A DNA stretch of 64,000 nt from an uncultured Bacteroides sp. (GTDB lineage: Bacteria; Bacteroidota; Bacteroidia; Bacteroidales; Bacteroidaceae): the NCBI GenBank assembly GCA_900542985.1, contig UQPQ01000004.1, positions 22,692-86,691 on the forward strand, read 5' to 3'. The notes under the pieces are model-generated. The model was not told where the DNA came from, did not search any database, and saw nothing but the letters and a program-made list of their open reading frames with translations. This document shows, piece after piece, positions 16,822-26,295 of the stretch (the stretch's first letter is position 1; the number at the start of each line of letters is the position of its first letter). The translations under genes and the position numbers were made by a program.

Positions 16822-17972
16822 GCTTCGAGGGCTTTCTGGTGATTGATAACCGGATTAGCATACATGGTGAGCAGGCATTGACGAAGGAATGCTTCATCTT
16901 TTTCCGGCAGGTTGACCAATTCGATTCTTTGCTGCAGGTAGTTTTCGAAGTGTACTTTTTCTTCTGCTGTGTAGCGGTCTGCAAATCGGTTGGTAGCAGT
17001 CAACAGATCATGTGCCACATAATTACCCGCATATAAGCGGTAGTTACGATGTATGTGCAGGTCTATCAGTTCGGATACTTTTGTAAACACCTCTGTTTTG
17101 GGCAATCCGCGAAGAGCTTCCAATTCGCTATTGATACACGATGCTGCCTGGAAGTGGACACGTCCCTTGTATCCCATGATACCTGTCTGCATGTTGTTCA
17201 AATCGTCTTGCTTGCTCTTTTTGAAACCTTCAATATCCCGTTTCTGTTGCATTTCCTGTGCTTTCAGATAATCGCATGGGTCGTATTCGTACGATAATGC
17301 CAGCGGGACAATATTCAGTTCCTGAAGACGGTCGATGATATCACCTTCGCCACCCATAGCCAACATTTTCAATACACTGTCCTGGGTACGGTCGTTTGAG
17401 TCTTTAGCTCGTCCTTCACGCTGTGCGATCCAGATATTTTCGTGCTTTTGTGTAACAGCAAAGTGAATATAGCGCGACATACGTGCCGATGATTCGAGCA
17501 TTTGGCGCATGGTCAATGCACGCTGTACGATAAAAGCTTTGTTTACGCGTACCAGTTTCTTGATCCAGTCGTAGATAAGCAGATTGTCACCGATGGCAAT
17601 TTCTACGGTTGTGGGGAACTGATTGTCGAGGAGCCCGACCGAAAGAAGTCCTGAGTCGAGTACGATATCGCGGTGGTTGGATATGAATGTATAGTTCTTG
17701 GTTTTGTCTGTCAAAGCTGTACAGTCCATATCAAATCCGTCAGTACGTTTGGCAATAAGGTCGTGTAGGAATTTGTAGCAGAATGCTTTCTGAAAGTCGA
17801 GATTGGTTTTGCATTGCTGCAACTGCAGCTTGAACATCTCCATGGATACTCCCGGCATAATGAAAGCCAATACTTGCTGGAATGCAGGATCTTCTGTCAG
17901 TTCCTTGAATATTTGCGGCAGCTCTTCAGGGCTGTAAGGACGAATCTCGTCAAACTCGGCAGGTATATTCAT
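16818..17972 (-). CDS. 1-acyl-sn-glycerol-3-phosphate acyltransferase-like protein
   Basis: The 384-residue protein has a PlsC-type domain in its middle: the HX4D motif FISNHRDIVLDSG, then IAQREGRAKDSNDRTQ corresponding to the glycerol-phosphate binding motif, and LNIVPLALSYEYDPCDYLKA. The N-terminal 90 residues and the C-terminal helical part are additions typical of a Bacteroidetes subfamily. It probably transfers an acyl chain to a lipid head at the inner membrane, but the acceptor is unsure. It follows ddl after 48 bp in the same direction. Confidence 0.8.
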   Translation of the reverse strand: MNIPAEFDEIRPYSPEELPQIFKELTEDPAFQQVLAFIMPGVSMEMFKLQLQQCKTNLDFQKAFCYKFLHDLIAKRTDGFDMDCTALTDKTKNYTFISNHRDIVLDSGLLSVGLLDNQFPTTVEIAIGDNLLIYDWIKKLVRVNKAFIVQRALTMRQMLESSARMSRYIHFAVTQKHENIWIAQREGRAKDSNDRTQDSVLKMLAMGGEGDIIDRLQELNIVPLALSYEYDPCDYLKAQEMQQKRDIEGFKKSKQDDLNNMQTGIMGYKGRVHFQAASCINSELEALRGLPKTEVFTKVSELIDLHIHRNYRLYAGNYVAHDLLTATNRFADRYTAEEKVHFENYLQQRIELVNLPEKDEAFLRQCLLTMYANPVINHQKALEA

Positions 17973-18020
17973 AATAATAAATTTTACGACGTTTATACGT
18001 ATTCCAAAGATACGGATTTT

Positions 18021-19007
18021 TTATTTTTCTGCAATAAAATGATCTTCTATAATGTCGGTCATCACTTCCTTGATGTCGAGTCCTGCCGCACGTACCTGCT
18101 GGGGAATGAAGCTGGTAGCAGTCATTCCCGGAGTCGTGTTGATTTCCAGCATGTTAATCTTCTCTCCTTCAGTGATGATGTAGTCTACACGTACAATGCC
18201 TTTACAACCTAAAATATCGTAGATGGCAGAAGTAAGTTGTTGCACACGTGCAGTCAGTTCCGGACTGAGACGGGCAGGAGTGATTTCAGTTACTTCGCCA
18301 TTGTATTTGGCATTATAGTCGAAAAAGTCATTCTTTGGAACTACTTCTGTGATAGGAAATACCACCGATTTATTGCGAGTCTTGTAACATCCGTTAGCCA
18401 GTTCGATACCGTCCATCAGAGCTTCAATCATCACATCGTCCGATTCTGCAAAGGCTGCCTGTAAAGCCGGCTGAATCTGTTCCTGGGTTTTTACTTTGGT
18501 CACACCGAAGCTGGAGCCACTGGCATTGGGTTTGATAAAGCAAGGCAAACCAATCTTTTCAATGACTTCCTCGTCGCTGATACCATGACGTTTGTTGACC
18601 AACATGGATTCCGCTACGCGAACACCGAATCCTTTCAGATACTGGTTCAGTGTAAATTTGCTGAAAGTAAGAGCTGAAATCAGTACATCACAAGTAGAGT
18701 AGGGAATACCAATCAGTTCAAAGTAACCCTGCAAGATTCCGTTTTCACCCGGAGTACCATGGATTGTGATGTATGCAAAATCGGGAATGATTTTCCTTCC
18801 CTGATCAGTGAAGCTGAAGTCATTCTTGTCGATTGCAGAGCGAGAACCGTCAGGAAGAATTGCTTCCCATTTCTGTTTAGTCAACTCTACAATGTAAAGG
18901 TCATATTTATCTTTGTCAATAAAAGAGTAGATACCTTCGGCGCTGCGCATGGATACTCCATGTTCTGAAGAGTCGCCTCCGGCTACAATTGCAATAATAC
19001 GTTTCAT
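18021..19007 (-). CDS. ddl: D-alanine--D-alanine ligase
   Basis: The 328-residue ATP-grasp enzyme makes D-Ala-D-Ala for peptidoglycan. Visible features are the start KRIIAIVAGGDSSEHGVSMRSAEGI, IHGTPGENGILQGYFELIGIPYSTCD, LPCFIKPNASGSSFGVTKV, and the metal and product region VRVDYIITEGEKINMLEINTTPGMTATSFIPQQ. Its start overlaps the stop of rluD by 4 bases, so translation is coupled. The order PASTA protein, RluD, Ddl is common in Bacteroidales. Confidence 0.97.
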   Translation of the reverse strand: MKRIIAIVAGGDSSEHGVSMRSAEGIYSFIDKDKYDLYIVELTKQKWEAILPDGSRSAIDKNDFSFTDQGRKIIPDFAYITIHGTPGENGILQGYFELIGIPYSTCDVLISALTFSKFTLNQYLKGFGVRVAESMLVNKRHGISDEEVIEKIGLPCFIKPNASGSSFGVTKVKTQEQIQPALQAAFAESDDVMIEALMDGIELANGCYKTRNKSVVFPITEVVPKNDFFDYNAKYNGEVTEITPARLSPELTARVQQLTSAIYDILGCKGIVRVDYIITEGEKINMLEINTTPGMTATSFIPQQVRAAGLDIKEVMTDIIEDHFIAEK

Positions 19008-20077
19008 ATTGATTCTCTGTTGCTAATATAGGTTCTCCATTTGTCCAATAGGGTAGTCATGTCTTCGGGAAGTTCGGAAGTGAAGAACATTTCCTTTCCG
19101 GTGCGTGGATGCACAAATCCCAGTGTCTTGGCATGTAAAGCCTGTCTCGGACAGATATCGAAGCAGTTGTTTACGAATTGTTTATATTTGCTGAAGTGAG
19201 TACCTTTCAGAATTTCATGTCCGCCATAGCGTTCATCGTTAAACAGCACATGTCCGATGTGTTTCATGTGTACACGAATCTGATGTGTACGTCCGGTCTC
19301 GAGTACGCATTTCACTAGTGTGACATACCCCAGTCGCTCCAATACCTGATAATGAGTAACTGCATGTTTACCCTGTGTAGGGTCGGTCATGACAGCCATC
19401 TGCATGCGGTCTTTAGGATTACGGCCGATGTTGCCGGTAACGGTACCTTCATCCTGCTCTACAATTCCCCATACCAGTGCGTTATACTCCCGCTTGGTAG
19501 TCTTGTTGTAGAACTGAAGGCCTAGACTCGTTTTTGCATCCGGAGTCTTAGCTACGACCAGTAGTCCGGAAGTATCTTTATCGATACGATGCACCAGTCC
19601 TACTTGGGGATCGTTAGGATCGTAGGTGGGCACGTTACGCAAATGCCATGCGATAGCATTGACCAATGTACCATGATAGTTACCGCATCCCGGATGAACG
19701 ACTAAACCTGCAGGCTTGTTGATAACCATCAGGTCGTCGTCTTCATATACAATGTCTAATGGAATGTCTTCGGGAATGATATCATTTTCGTAACGCGGAC
19801 GATCCATCATCACGGTCAGTACATCCAGCGGCTTTACTTTATAGCTGCTTTTTACAGGCTTGCCGTTGGCCATCACAAAACCATTGTCGGCTGCCGTTTG
19901 TATACGGTTGCGCGATGCATTGACAATGCGTTCGAAAAGGTATTTATCGATACGTACGGGAGTCTGACCTTTGTCTACTACCGTACGGAAATGTTCATAT
20001 AGTTCAGGAGATTCGTTTACTGGTTCTATGTCTTCCAGTGAATCCTCCAATTCATCATCAATATAATCTTCTGCCAT
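19004..20077 (-). CDS. rluD: RluD-type 23S rRNA pseudouridine synthase
   Basis: The protein has 357 residues from the ATG at 20077 (MAEDYIDDELEDS). An in-frame ATG at 20101 lies inside the upstream gene and is a possible alternative. An S4 domain (VRIDKYLFERIVNASRNRIQTAADNG) precedes the catalytic domain with LVHRIDKDTSGLLVVAKTPDA (catalytic Asp) and GRTHQIRVHMKHIGHVLFNDERYGG. RluD enzymes modify helix 69 of 23S rRNA. The acidic N-terminus (DDELEDSLEDIEPVNESPE) is an addition. The gene is coupled to ddl and follows the PASTA gene. Confidence 0.93.
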   Translation of the reverse strand: MAEDYIDDELEDSLEDIEPVNESPELYEHFRTVVDKGQTPVRIDKYLFERIVNASRNRIQTAADNGFVMANGKPVKSSYKVKPLDVLTVMMDRPRYENDIIPEDIPLDIVYEDDDLMVINKPAGLVVHPGCGNYHGTLVNAIAWHLRNVPTYDPNDPQVGLVHRIDKDTSGLLVVAKTPDAKTSLGLQFYNKTTKREYNALVWGIVEQDEGTVTGNIGRNPKDRMQMAVMTDPTQGKHAVTHYQVLERLGYVTLVKCVLETGRTHQIRVHMKHIGHVLFNDERYGGHEILKGTHFSKYKQFVNNCFDICPRQALHAKTLGFVHPRTGKEMFFTSELPEDMTTLLDKWRTYISNRESI

Positions 20078-20091
20078 GAATCTGATAGATT

Positions 20092-20739
20092 TTAAAACCA
20101 TGAGTCGTCTACTTCCGCTTCGTTTTCTGTCGGAATTTCCTGTGTATTCATACCGATAGAGTCAACACGAAGTGAATCTTGCATGGCAGTGCTACCTATG
20201 CAAAGGGTGAGCAATGCTTCATGAGGTACGCTTTCTCCCGAACGGAGCTGACGTCCTCTGTATTTGATGCCATATACCCAATCCTGTTCTCCGGGAACGA
20301 ACTCCGGTTCTGTCAGTTTGAAGCCCATCGCTTTTAGCTTTGCTGCTGCCTGACGCACCGAACTATTGTCGATAAGGTCGGGAAGTTTTACTTTAGGAAC
20401 TTCAAGTGTATTAATTGTAAGATAAATCGTTCTGTTTTCTTTTACTCTTGCCCCTCCTATAGGAGTCTGGTCGAGTACTATGCCGGCAGGAAGTCCTTTT
20501 ACAAAGTTGGAGTCAATTACTACAGCTTTCATCTGTTTGCTCTCCAACAGTGCCTTTGCCTGAGCAATGTGTTGGCTTTTTACATCGGGTACGATGTGTG
20601 ACTGACCATGGTGAGTGTATATATCCAGCCAGGTCAATGTACCCCAAATACAGCCAATCAGTACGACAATCATGGCTATTATGTTCAACCAGAAGAACCG
20701 GTTGTTCTTAAATGAGAAAAATTCTTTCAATGTTACCAT
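20092..20739 (-). CDS. PASTA domain membrane protein
   Basis: The 215-residue protein has one membrane segment (about residues 17-37, FWLNIIAMIVVLIGCIWGTL), so most of it lies in the periplasm. Three PASTA repeats follow: VPDVKSQHIAQAKALLESK, then LDQTPIGGARVKENRTIYL, and KLPDLIDNSSVRQAAAKLKA with GIKYRGRQLRSGESV. PASTA repeats bind muropeptides in Gram-positive kinases and penicillin-binding proteins. Here no kinase domain is attached, so it may sense or bind peptidoglycan. The position beside ddl supports a cell-wall role. The C-terminal DDSWF end is acidic. Confidence 0.85.
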   Translation of the reverse strand: MVTLKEFFSFKNNRFFWLNIIAMIVVLIGCIWGTLTWLDIYTHHGQSHIVPDVKSQHIAQAKALLESKQMKAVVIDSNFVKGLPAGIVLDQTPIGGARVKENRTIYLTINTLEVPKVKLPDLIDNSSVRQAAAKLKAMGFKLTEPEFVPGEQDWVYGIKYRGRQLRSGESVPHEALLTLCIGSTAMQDSLRVDSIGMNTQEIPTENEAEVDDSWF

Positions 20740-20841
20740 CTTGATAAACCAATTATTTCTGCAAAGATATAATTTTTTATGTAATTAGCATGAGGTGACT
20801 GCTTTATGAACATACTATATTTATCAGGAAGATGAGAACAA

Positions 20842-20890
20842 AAAGGTTGTCTATCCATGGACAGATTTATACCATTGACAGACAACCTTT
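20842..20890 (-). terminator. Terminator of the ECF/TonB operon
   Basis: AAAGGTTGTCT (20842-20852) pairs with AGACAACCTTT (20880-20890). Read leftward it is followed by TTTTGTTCTC. It lies 14 bp past the stop of the TonB-receptor gene. Confidence 0.7.
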
Positions 20891-20903
20891 ATTTATGGAA
20901 AAA

Positions 20904-23462
20904 TTACAGACGGTTCTTTTCATCCTGACCGGCACCAGTTCCTTTGTATTTGCTCTTGGTGGCATTGAATTTGTATGAGAACTGAATTCCGATACGTTGC
21001 CAGTCACGATAGATACGATTCCCGTTGTACGAGTCTATTCCATATACATTGAAGTGGTAATAGCCCGTTCGGAGGATATCGTTGGCTATAAGAGCTAAGG
21101 TAAGTGAATTGTCTTTTAGCATGGATTTGCTGAGCCGGGCGTTAATTTGTCCTTCTGTATGAGCTACAAAGAATCCCATGCGACCGCCGGTATGTAGATT
21201 GGCTTGTAGATTTAGAAACCATCCGTGGGGTAAGTTGAAGCTATTATCCCACCCAAAAGCAAAGAGAGGTTGTTTGTGATACACTTCAATTCCTAAATTT
21301 CGCCCATCGGGAGCGGAAAGCTGGGCTGATGCACTGAACAGTGGTTGCCAAATACCGATTTTAGGGGAGGCTGTAAGATTGAGCGAATAACCATTATAAG
21401 TGGCAAGATTCGCGGAAGAGAATAATAATACACCCGGGTGTGTATCATCGTTATAAGGCATGGTGATATTGGCTAAACTGTTTTTTGCACGAATATATTG
21501 GATATTGGCAAATAACCACTTATAGGATGCATTAAGTGATAGAATATTCGTTTGGCTTGGCTCTAATCGAGGATTTCCTGTAGTATAGGAATATTGTGTC
21601 CGATAGCTGATGGTGTTGGTCAGCATCTGGTAAGAAGGATTTCCTCTCAGCATCTTGTAGGCAAGGGCAAAGCTGACATCTTGATGATTCCAGTTTATGG
21701 TTGCCGTAGGAATAAGCTCATTATAAGTCGGACTTTGTTCGCTTTGGTATATACCATTGTCATAATAGTCGGTTTTACGATGCTCGTACCGTAAACCAGC
21801 CATTGCTTTCCATTTTCCTAACGTAACGGAATAGCCCGTAAATGCGCTTATGGCTTTTTGACGGATAAAGTTATCTGCATCTTCAGAAAATCCGTTTTGG
21901 GTGAAAATTGCATTACGTTCTGTTAATGTTCCCTCCGATCCAAGGACAAACTCTCCTTTTCCTAAGGTTACTTTTGCCTGCAGTTTAACCGCATAAAGTT
22001 TACTCTCTGAATTGGAGGTACTGCTGATATCCTTACTGTTGCCATCCATTGCATTTTGGTGGTTATTCATTTTACTGTTCAGATAATCAGCATTAAAATC
22101 AACAGTCCATTTCCCTATTTCACCTACATAATAAGTGTTGATGGCATGATTGATTCCATTTTTAACTTCAGAGTGCTGTTCAAATTCGGAGTGCTCTGTT
22201 TCGTTTCCATTACAGAATGTAGTGGTTTCGCCCCACGATTGTTGATGGATTGTTCCCAAACTGCTGTTAGGAGTATATCTCATACCCAAAGAGTGGTGTT
22301 CGTTTATTTCATAATTGAATCCGGTTTCGATTGATAAATTTTTACTTTTGGATGTCTGTGTGTCGTTGGCTATTGTTGTCCACTGATTTTTACCGTTTGT
22401 TTGGATGACAGCTGTGGTCTGGCCGTATGAGTTGTTTTCGTCAATATATCCGTTTACGAAGATGTCCAGCCCTTTTACCCGGTAGTTTAAGGCGATTTGT
22501 TGGTTGGCTCTTCCCCATCGTCCCTGGTCGTATCCCAAATTGACGCTACCACTCCATCCTTCTCCACGTTGTTTGATGGTACGGATACGAATAACGGCAG
22601 TTACATCTGCATCATATTCAGCTCCTGGGGTGGTAATTACTTCGGCTGAAAGAATTTCCGTGGCACGAAGGCGGTCGAGTTCACTGGAATCGTATACTTT
22701 TCTATTGTTGATATAAATTTCAGGACTTCCCCCATTCAATACGGATATGTTTCCGTTTTTGCTGGTAACAAAAGGAAGGTGTGTCAGCATTTCATTGGCT
22801 GTACCCATTTGAGCAAGTGATGTTCCGGAAACATTAACCTTTAGTCCGTTGGGTTGTGTCTCTATCAAAGGACGTTGTGCCGTCACCGTAACCCCTTCCA
22901 GAATCTGTGTGTCGGGAGAGAGCTGTACTATATTCTTCGTATGCACAGCCTGTATAGCTGTAGTATATCCTATGTAAGAGATTTTCAACAGATAAGGCTT
23001 GTCTGCTTCTCCCGACATTGAAAATGTTCCATCTTCTTGGGTCACACATCCGTTTACGAATGTAGAATCGGGTGTCAATAATAATACATTGCAATATGGC
23101 ATGGGCCGATTTCTTTCATCAATTACCGTACCATAAATGGCCGTAGCTTTTCTGTGGGTATGTTGGGGTAAAATAATGATATACTTCTCTCCTTTATGTG
23201 TATAAGTAAGAGGCTTGTTTTCTAATATTTTTTCTACTGCTCGGGTAATGTCGTCTTCTTTAATTGATGCGGTCACCCGATAGGACTGTATGTCACTATA
23301 TGTAAAAAGGATGTGATAACCCGAAATTTTTTCGAGTTTCTTCAGTGCGGTAGATAAGGCTTCATCCTTGAACTCGATGTTGATGCGATTGTTTGTTTGT
23401 GCCGATAAGGTTAATTCAATGCTTATGAATATCAGCAACAGAAAAATAATTTTTGTTCTCAT
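20904..23462 (-). CDS. TonB-dependent outer membrane receptor with STN domain
   Basis: The 852-residue protein has a signal peptide (MRTKIIFLLLIFISIELTLS, cut after AQ). It is followed by an STN domain (about 27-105, INIEFKDEALSTALKKL), a carboxypeptidase-regulatory-like domain (about 107-190, ATAIYGTVIDERNRPMPYCN), a plug region (VTVTAQRPLIETQPNGLKVN) and a beta-barrel of the CarboxypepD_reg/OMP_b-brl_3 type ending RIGIQFSYKFNA. The STN domain is the part that passes a signal to FecR, and the FecR and ECF sigma genes lie directly upstream. No SusD-like lipoprotein follows. The last residues (KSKYKGTGAGQDEKNRL) extend past the usual aromatic barrel end. The ligand is unknown. Confidence 0.88.
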   Translation of the reverse strand: MRTKIIFLLLIFISIELTLSAQTNNRINIEFKDEALSTALKKLEKISGYHILFTYSDIQSYRVTASIKEDDITRAVEKILENKPLTYTHKGEKYIIILPQHTHRKATAIYGTVIDERNRPMPYCNVLLLTPDSTFVNGCVTQEDGTFSMSGEADKPYLLKISYIGYTTAIQAVHTKNIVQLSPDTQILEGVTVTAQRPLIETQPNGLKVNVSGTSLAQMGTANEMLTHLPFVTSKNGNISVLNGGSPEIYINNRKVYDSSELDRLRATEILSAEVITTPGAEYDADVTAVIRIRTIKQRGEGWSGSVNLGYDQGRWGRANQQIALNYRVKGLDIFVNGYIDENNSYGQTTAVIQTNGKNQWTTIANDTQTSKSKNLSIETGFNYEINEHHSLGMRYTPNSSLGTIHQQSWGETTTFCNGNETEHSEFEQHSEVKNGINHAINTYYVGEIGKWTVDFNADYLNSKMNNHQNAMDGNSKDISSTSNSESKLYAVKLQAKVTLGKGEFVLGSEGTLTERNAIFTQNGFSEDADNFIRQKAISAFTGYSVTLGKWKAMAGLRYEHRKTDYYDNGIYQSEQSPTYNELIPTATINWNHQDVSFALAYKMLRGNPSYQMLTNTISYRTQYSYTTGNPRLEPSQTNILSLNASYKWLFANIQYIRAKNSLANITMPYNDDTHPGVLLFSSANLATYNGYSLNLTASPKIGIWQPLFSASAQLSAPDGRNLGIEVYHKQPLFAFGWDNSFNLPHGWFLNLQANLHTGGRMGFFVAHTEGQINARLSKSMLKDNSLTLALIANDILRTGYYHFNVYGIDSYNGNRIYRDWQRIGIQFSYKFNATKSKYKGTGAGQDEKNRL

Positions 23463-23549
23463 TGTTTTTAGGTATTTGATTTCTTTTGTCTGTAATACGG
23501 TTGCTGTCCAGAATCGGGTACCATAAAAACATAAAATTTTTCAGGATAT

Positions 23550-24569
23550 TCAAATTCCTACAATGACCTTATCGTTTTCTATTTGAGCTTTTATCTTTTG
23601 CATGCTGTTGAGCAACTCCAATACCTCTTGAAGAGAGCTGCTTCTATCTGCTTGAAAATGTAAACGTTCTGCCATGATTGATTTGTTGGTGAAAACAATG
23701 TCAATGTTATACCATCGGCCTAATTCGCGCATGATTTCTATAAGCTCTGTATTGTCAAAATAGAAACTTCCGGTAGTCCAGGCGCGATATTGGCTGACAT
23801 TCTCAACTTGACTTTTATGTAATTTTTCATTGGTATGTTCACCTGGTTTCAACAATATGTTGTTATGATGCTTGTCGCTTACCTTGATGCTTCCTTCCAA
23901 GAGTGTGACCTGAACATCTTTTTTAGAATAGGCCTTTATGTTAAAAGAAGTCCCCAGAACTTGGGTTTCAATAGCTGTGGTTTTGACAAGGAAGGGGTGC
24001 TGGGGATTTTTGCTTACTTCAAAATAAGCTTCTCCTTCCAGATACACTTCACGTTGTGCCTTTCCTTCGAAGGTATCCGGATATTTAAGTGAGCTTTCTG
24101 CATTAAGCCATATTCGGGTGCCGTCTGATAATGTCAGCTGTTTGGTCATTCCTCTTGGAATATGTATGGTGTTGATTCCTTTTTCTTTTTCAATTGAAAT
24201 GACTTGTGCAGTATGACTGGCTTCGAAGACTGTGTAGGATGAAGCTTCGAATGGATGCAACAGGAAGAATAGGGCAATGGAGGCTGCAATTAACAATGCA
24301 GCTCCAATTTGTAATATGTGTGTGCTCCTTTTGGAATGTGATAAGACTTGGGAAGAAAGCCGTTTCGATTTGAAGGATTCCCATTCGGCTTCTACATCAG
24401 GCGCTATGGAGTGAAGACGTGCAAAAGCTTCACGGCTGTCCAGTAAATCTTGGCAGATTTCTACACACTCCTTATCGCTCAATAAGACATCAAGCTCCTC
24501 CTGAGAAAAATTTTCCGGATGTTTTATAGCTTCCAGCGTTTGTAGTATTTTTTTGTCTTTATCTTCCAT
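23550..24569 (-). CDS. FecR-type anti-sigma factor
   Basis: The 339-residue protein has a cytoplasmic head (about 1-85), one membrane segment (about 86-106), and a periplasmic FecR domain (IHIPRGMTKQLTLSDGTRIWLNAESSLKYPDTFEGKAQREVYLEGEAYFEV). It ends in a DUF4974-type domain (FYFDNTELIEIMRELGRWYNIDIVF). It should hold the adjacent sigma factor inactive until the TonB receptor reports its ligand. It lies 32 bp after the sigma gene and 87 bp before the receptor gene. Confidence 0.93.
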   Translation of the reverse strand: MEDKDKKILQTLEAIKHPENFSQEELDVLLSDKECVEICQDLLDSREAFARLHSIAPDVEAEWESFKSKRLSSQVLSHSKRSTHILQIGAALLIAASIALFFLLHPFEASSYTVFEASHTAQVISIEKEKGINTIHIPRGMTKQLTLSDGTRIWLNAESSLKYPDTFEGKAQREVYLEGEAYFEVSKNPQHPFLVKTTAIETQVLGTSFNIKAYSKKDVQVTLLEGSIKVSDKHHNNILLKPGEHTNEKLHKSQVENVSQYRAWTTGSFYFDNTELIEIMRELGRWYNIDIVFTNKSIMAERLHFQADRSSSLQEVLELLNSMQKIKAQIENDKVIVGI

Positions 24570-24601
24570 CTTTATAATTGTTTCTTTGTATTATAATACG
24601 T

Positions 24602-25126
24602 TTAAGAGTTCTTTTGAGGTACCTTTTTGGTGCCAAATTCAGTTCTTAATAATTGTAAAGCTTTCATGATGTGTTTTTTGATGCCATTTACGCTGATACC
24701 GAACTCGTCTGCTACCTCCTGATATTTTTTGTTTTCGTAATAACATTTTTTCAAAATGGTTTTAGTCGGATCATTCAAGTCTTCGATGAAGCTTTCAATT
24801 TTCTGAATTCGTTTTTCTCTTTCTTCGAAAGAAGTATCAATATCCTCTTTTGTTACGGCTTTGTAAAAATCGGCGTATTGTTCTTCTACCTGCAAATGCC
24901 TTAAATAATCAATGCATTTGTTCCTCGTCTGAATATAAAGATAAGTGCTTGCCGTTTCCGGTTTCAGATTGTCGAAGTTTGTCCAGGCTTTTTCAAACAC
25001 ATCATTCACTATATCTTTACATGCTTCTGCATCTGGTATAAAGCGGTATGCATAATAATATAGTCGGGTATAATTTTCTTTATACAAACGTTCGAAGTCG
25101 TTGATTCTTGAGAGAGGCTTTTGCAT
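24602..25126 (-). CDS. ECF-type RNA polymerase sigma factor
   Basis: The 174-residue sigma-70 family factor has region 2 (FERLYKENYTRLYYYAYRFI, then DIVNDVFEKAWTNFDNLK and YLYIQTRNKCIDYLRH) and region 4 (YENKKYQEVADEFGISVNGIKKHIMKALQLLRTEF). With FecR and the receptor after it, this is a cell-surface signalling set. The target promoter is probably that of its own operon, 5' of 25126. It has no C-terminal hydrophobic tail, unlike the second sigma factor in this window. Confidence 0.92.
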   Translation of the reverse strand: MQKPLSRINDFERLYKENYTRLYYYAYRFIPDAEACKDIVNDVFEKAWTNFDNLKPETASTYLYIQTRNKCIDYLRHLQVEEQYADFYKAVTKEDIDTSFEEREKRIQKIESFIEDLNDPTKTILKKCYYENKKYQEVADEFGISVNGIKKHIMKALQLLRTEFGTKKVPQKNS

Positions 25127-25226
25127 TTTGTCAGGCTTTTGTCTTTTGGAGGTTACGTCTTATGCAATGCGGAGGACTTTTTCGACAGGATAAGGTTGCT
25201 GGGTTATGGGATGGATGACCGAAGAA

Positions 25227-25265
25227 AAAGCCGCAAAGAACTTTATATAGTTTCTTTGCGGCTTT
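25227..25265 (-). terminator. Terminator of rpmH
   Basis: AAAGCCGCAAAGAA (25227-25240) pairs with TTCTTTGCGGCTTT (25252-25265), read leftward beyond the rpmH stop. Confidence 0.75.
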
Positions 25266-25291
25266 ACTTAAATCTTATTTCGAAGAAAGGA

Positions 25292-25453
25292 TTAAGCCTT
25301 TACTCCGTTGTATTCGTCAGATACAGTTAATTTTTTACGGCCTTTAGCGCGACGTGCAGCCAATACTCGGCGACCATTAGCAGTAGCCATTCTTTCACGG
25401 AAACCGTGTTTGTTTTTTCTCTTTCTGTTAGAGGGTTGGTAAGTTCTTTTCAT
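25292..25453 (-). CDS. rpmH: 50S ribosomal protein L34
   Basis: This 53-residue gene runs leftward. The protein starts [20 protein letters not shown], with [22 protein letters not shown] following, the L34 signature. The C-terminal SDEYNGVKA is a Bacteroidales-type extension. It is very basic and part of the large subunit. It is transcribed alone, diverging from efp. The usual rpmH neighbours (rnpA, dnaA) are absent. Confidence 0.97.
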   Translation of the reverse strand: MKRTYQPSNRKRKNKHGFRERMATANGRRVLAARRAKGRKKLTVSDEYNGVKA

Positions 25454-25497
25454 TTTCGTATATACTATTTATGTTATTATTCTATGCGTTCGGGCTG

Positions 25498-25528
25498 CAA
25501 AATTAGTGACTTTTTTTAAATAAACCAA
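25498..25528 (-). promoter_or_regulatory. rpmH promoter
   Basis: Read leftward: TTGG (25528-25525), a 19-base spacer, then TAATTTTG (25505-25498), close to TTTG-N19-TAnnTTTG. It is divergent from the efp promoter. Confidence 0.6.
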
Positions 25529-25555
25529 GAGCTAAATCATTTTTAGACAAATCTT

Positions 25556-25587
25556 TTTGTGTTTTTTCTCGATTTAGATTAATTTTG
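25556..25587 (+). promoter_or_regulatory. efp promoter
   Basis: TTTG (25556-25559), a 20-base spacer, then TAATTTTG (25580-25587), a consensus Bacteroidetes promoter 59 bp before the efp ATG. Confidence 0.75.
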
Positions 25588-25646
25588 CACCTGCGTTCGA
25601 AATAGAATAATCAGTAATTAGAATATAAATATAAAGATTTAAAGTT

Positions 25647-26213
25647 ATGATTAATGCTCAAGACATTAAAATCGGAACAGCAATCCGTATGGATGGCAAG
25701 CTGTATTTCTGTATTGACTTCTTGCATGTAAAACCGGGTAAAGGTAACACTTTCATGCGTACTAAGCTGAAAGATGTGGTAGACGGTTATGTATTGGAAC
25801 GTCGTTTCAACATCGGTGAAAAACTGGAAGATGTACGTGTAGAACGTCGTCCTTATCAGTATCTGTATAAAGAAGGAGAAGATTATATCTTCATGAACCA
25901 GGAAACATTCGAACAGGTACCTATCGCTCACGATTTGATCGAAGGTGTAGATTTCTTGAAAGAAGAAATGGTAGTTGAAGTGGTTTCTGATGCTTCTACT
26001 GAAACTATCCTGTTTGCAGAACTTCCTGTTAAAGTTCAGTTGAAGGTTACTTACACTGAACCGGGATTGAAGGGTGATACTGCTACTAACGCTACTAAAC
26101 CTGCTACTGTAGAAACTGGTGCAACTGTACGTGTTCCTTTGTTCATCAACCAGGATGAAGTAATCGAAGTTGATACTCGTGACGGTTCATACGTAGGTCG
26201 TGTAAAAGCCTGA
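25647..26213 (+). CDS. efp: Elongation factor P
   Basis: The 188-residue protein helps ribosomes form bonds at polyproline stretches. The KOW-like domain I has DIKIGTAIRMDGKLYFCIDFLHVKPGKGNTFMRTKLKDV. The tip loop reads KPGKGNTF with the Lys that receives modification in many species. OB domains II and III follow, ending FINQDEVIEVDTRDGSYVGRVKA. The modification enzymes are not in the window. A strong terminator follows at 26235. Confidence 0.98.
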   Translation: MINAQDIKIGTAIRMDGKLYFCIDFLHVKPGKGNTFMRTKLKDVVDGYVLERRFNIGEKLEDVRVERRPYQYLYKEGEDYIFMNQETFEQVPIAHDLIEGVDFLKEEMVVEVVSDASTETILFAELPVKVQLKVTYTEPGLKGDTATNATKPATVETGATVRVPLFINQDEVIEVDTRDGSYVGRVKA

Positions 26214-26234
26214 GACTAATAAATAAATGGAGAG

Positions 26235-26269
26235 CGGCTGTTATCTGCAAAGGTAACAGCCGTTTTTTT
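26235..26269 (+). terminator. Terminator after efp
   Basis: CGGCTGTTA (26235-26243) pairs with TAACAGCCG (26254-26262), then TTTTTTT. Confidence 0.85.
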
Positions 26270-26295
26270 GTGTATGAACAGTTGCATACTTTATT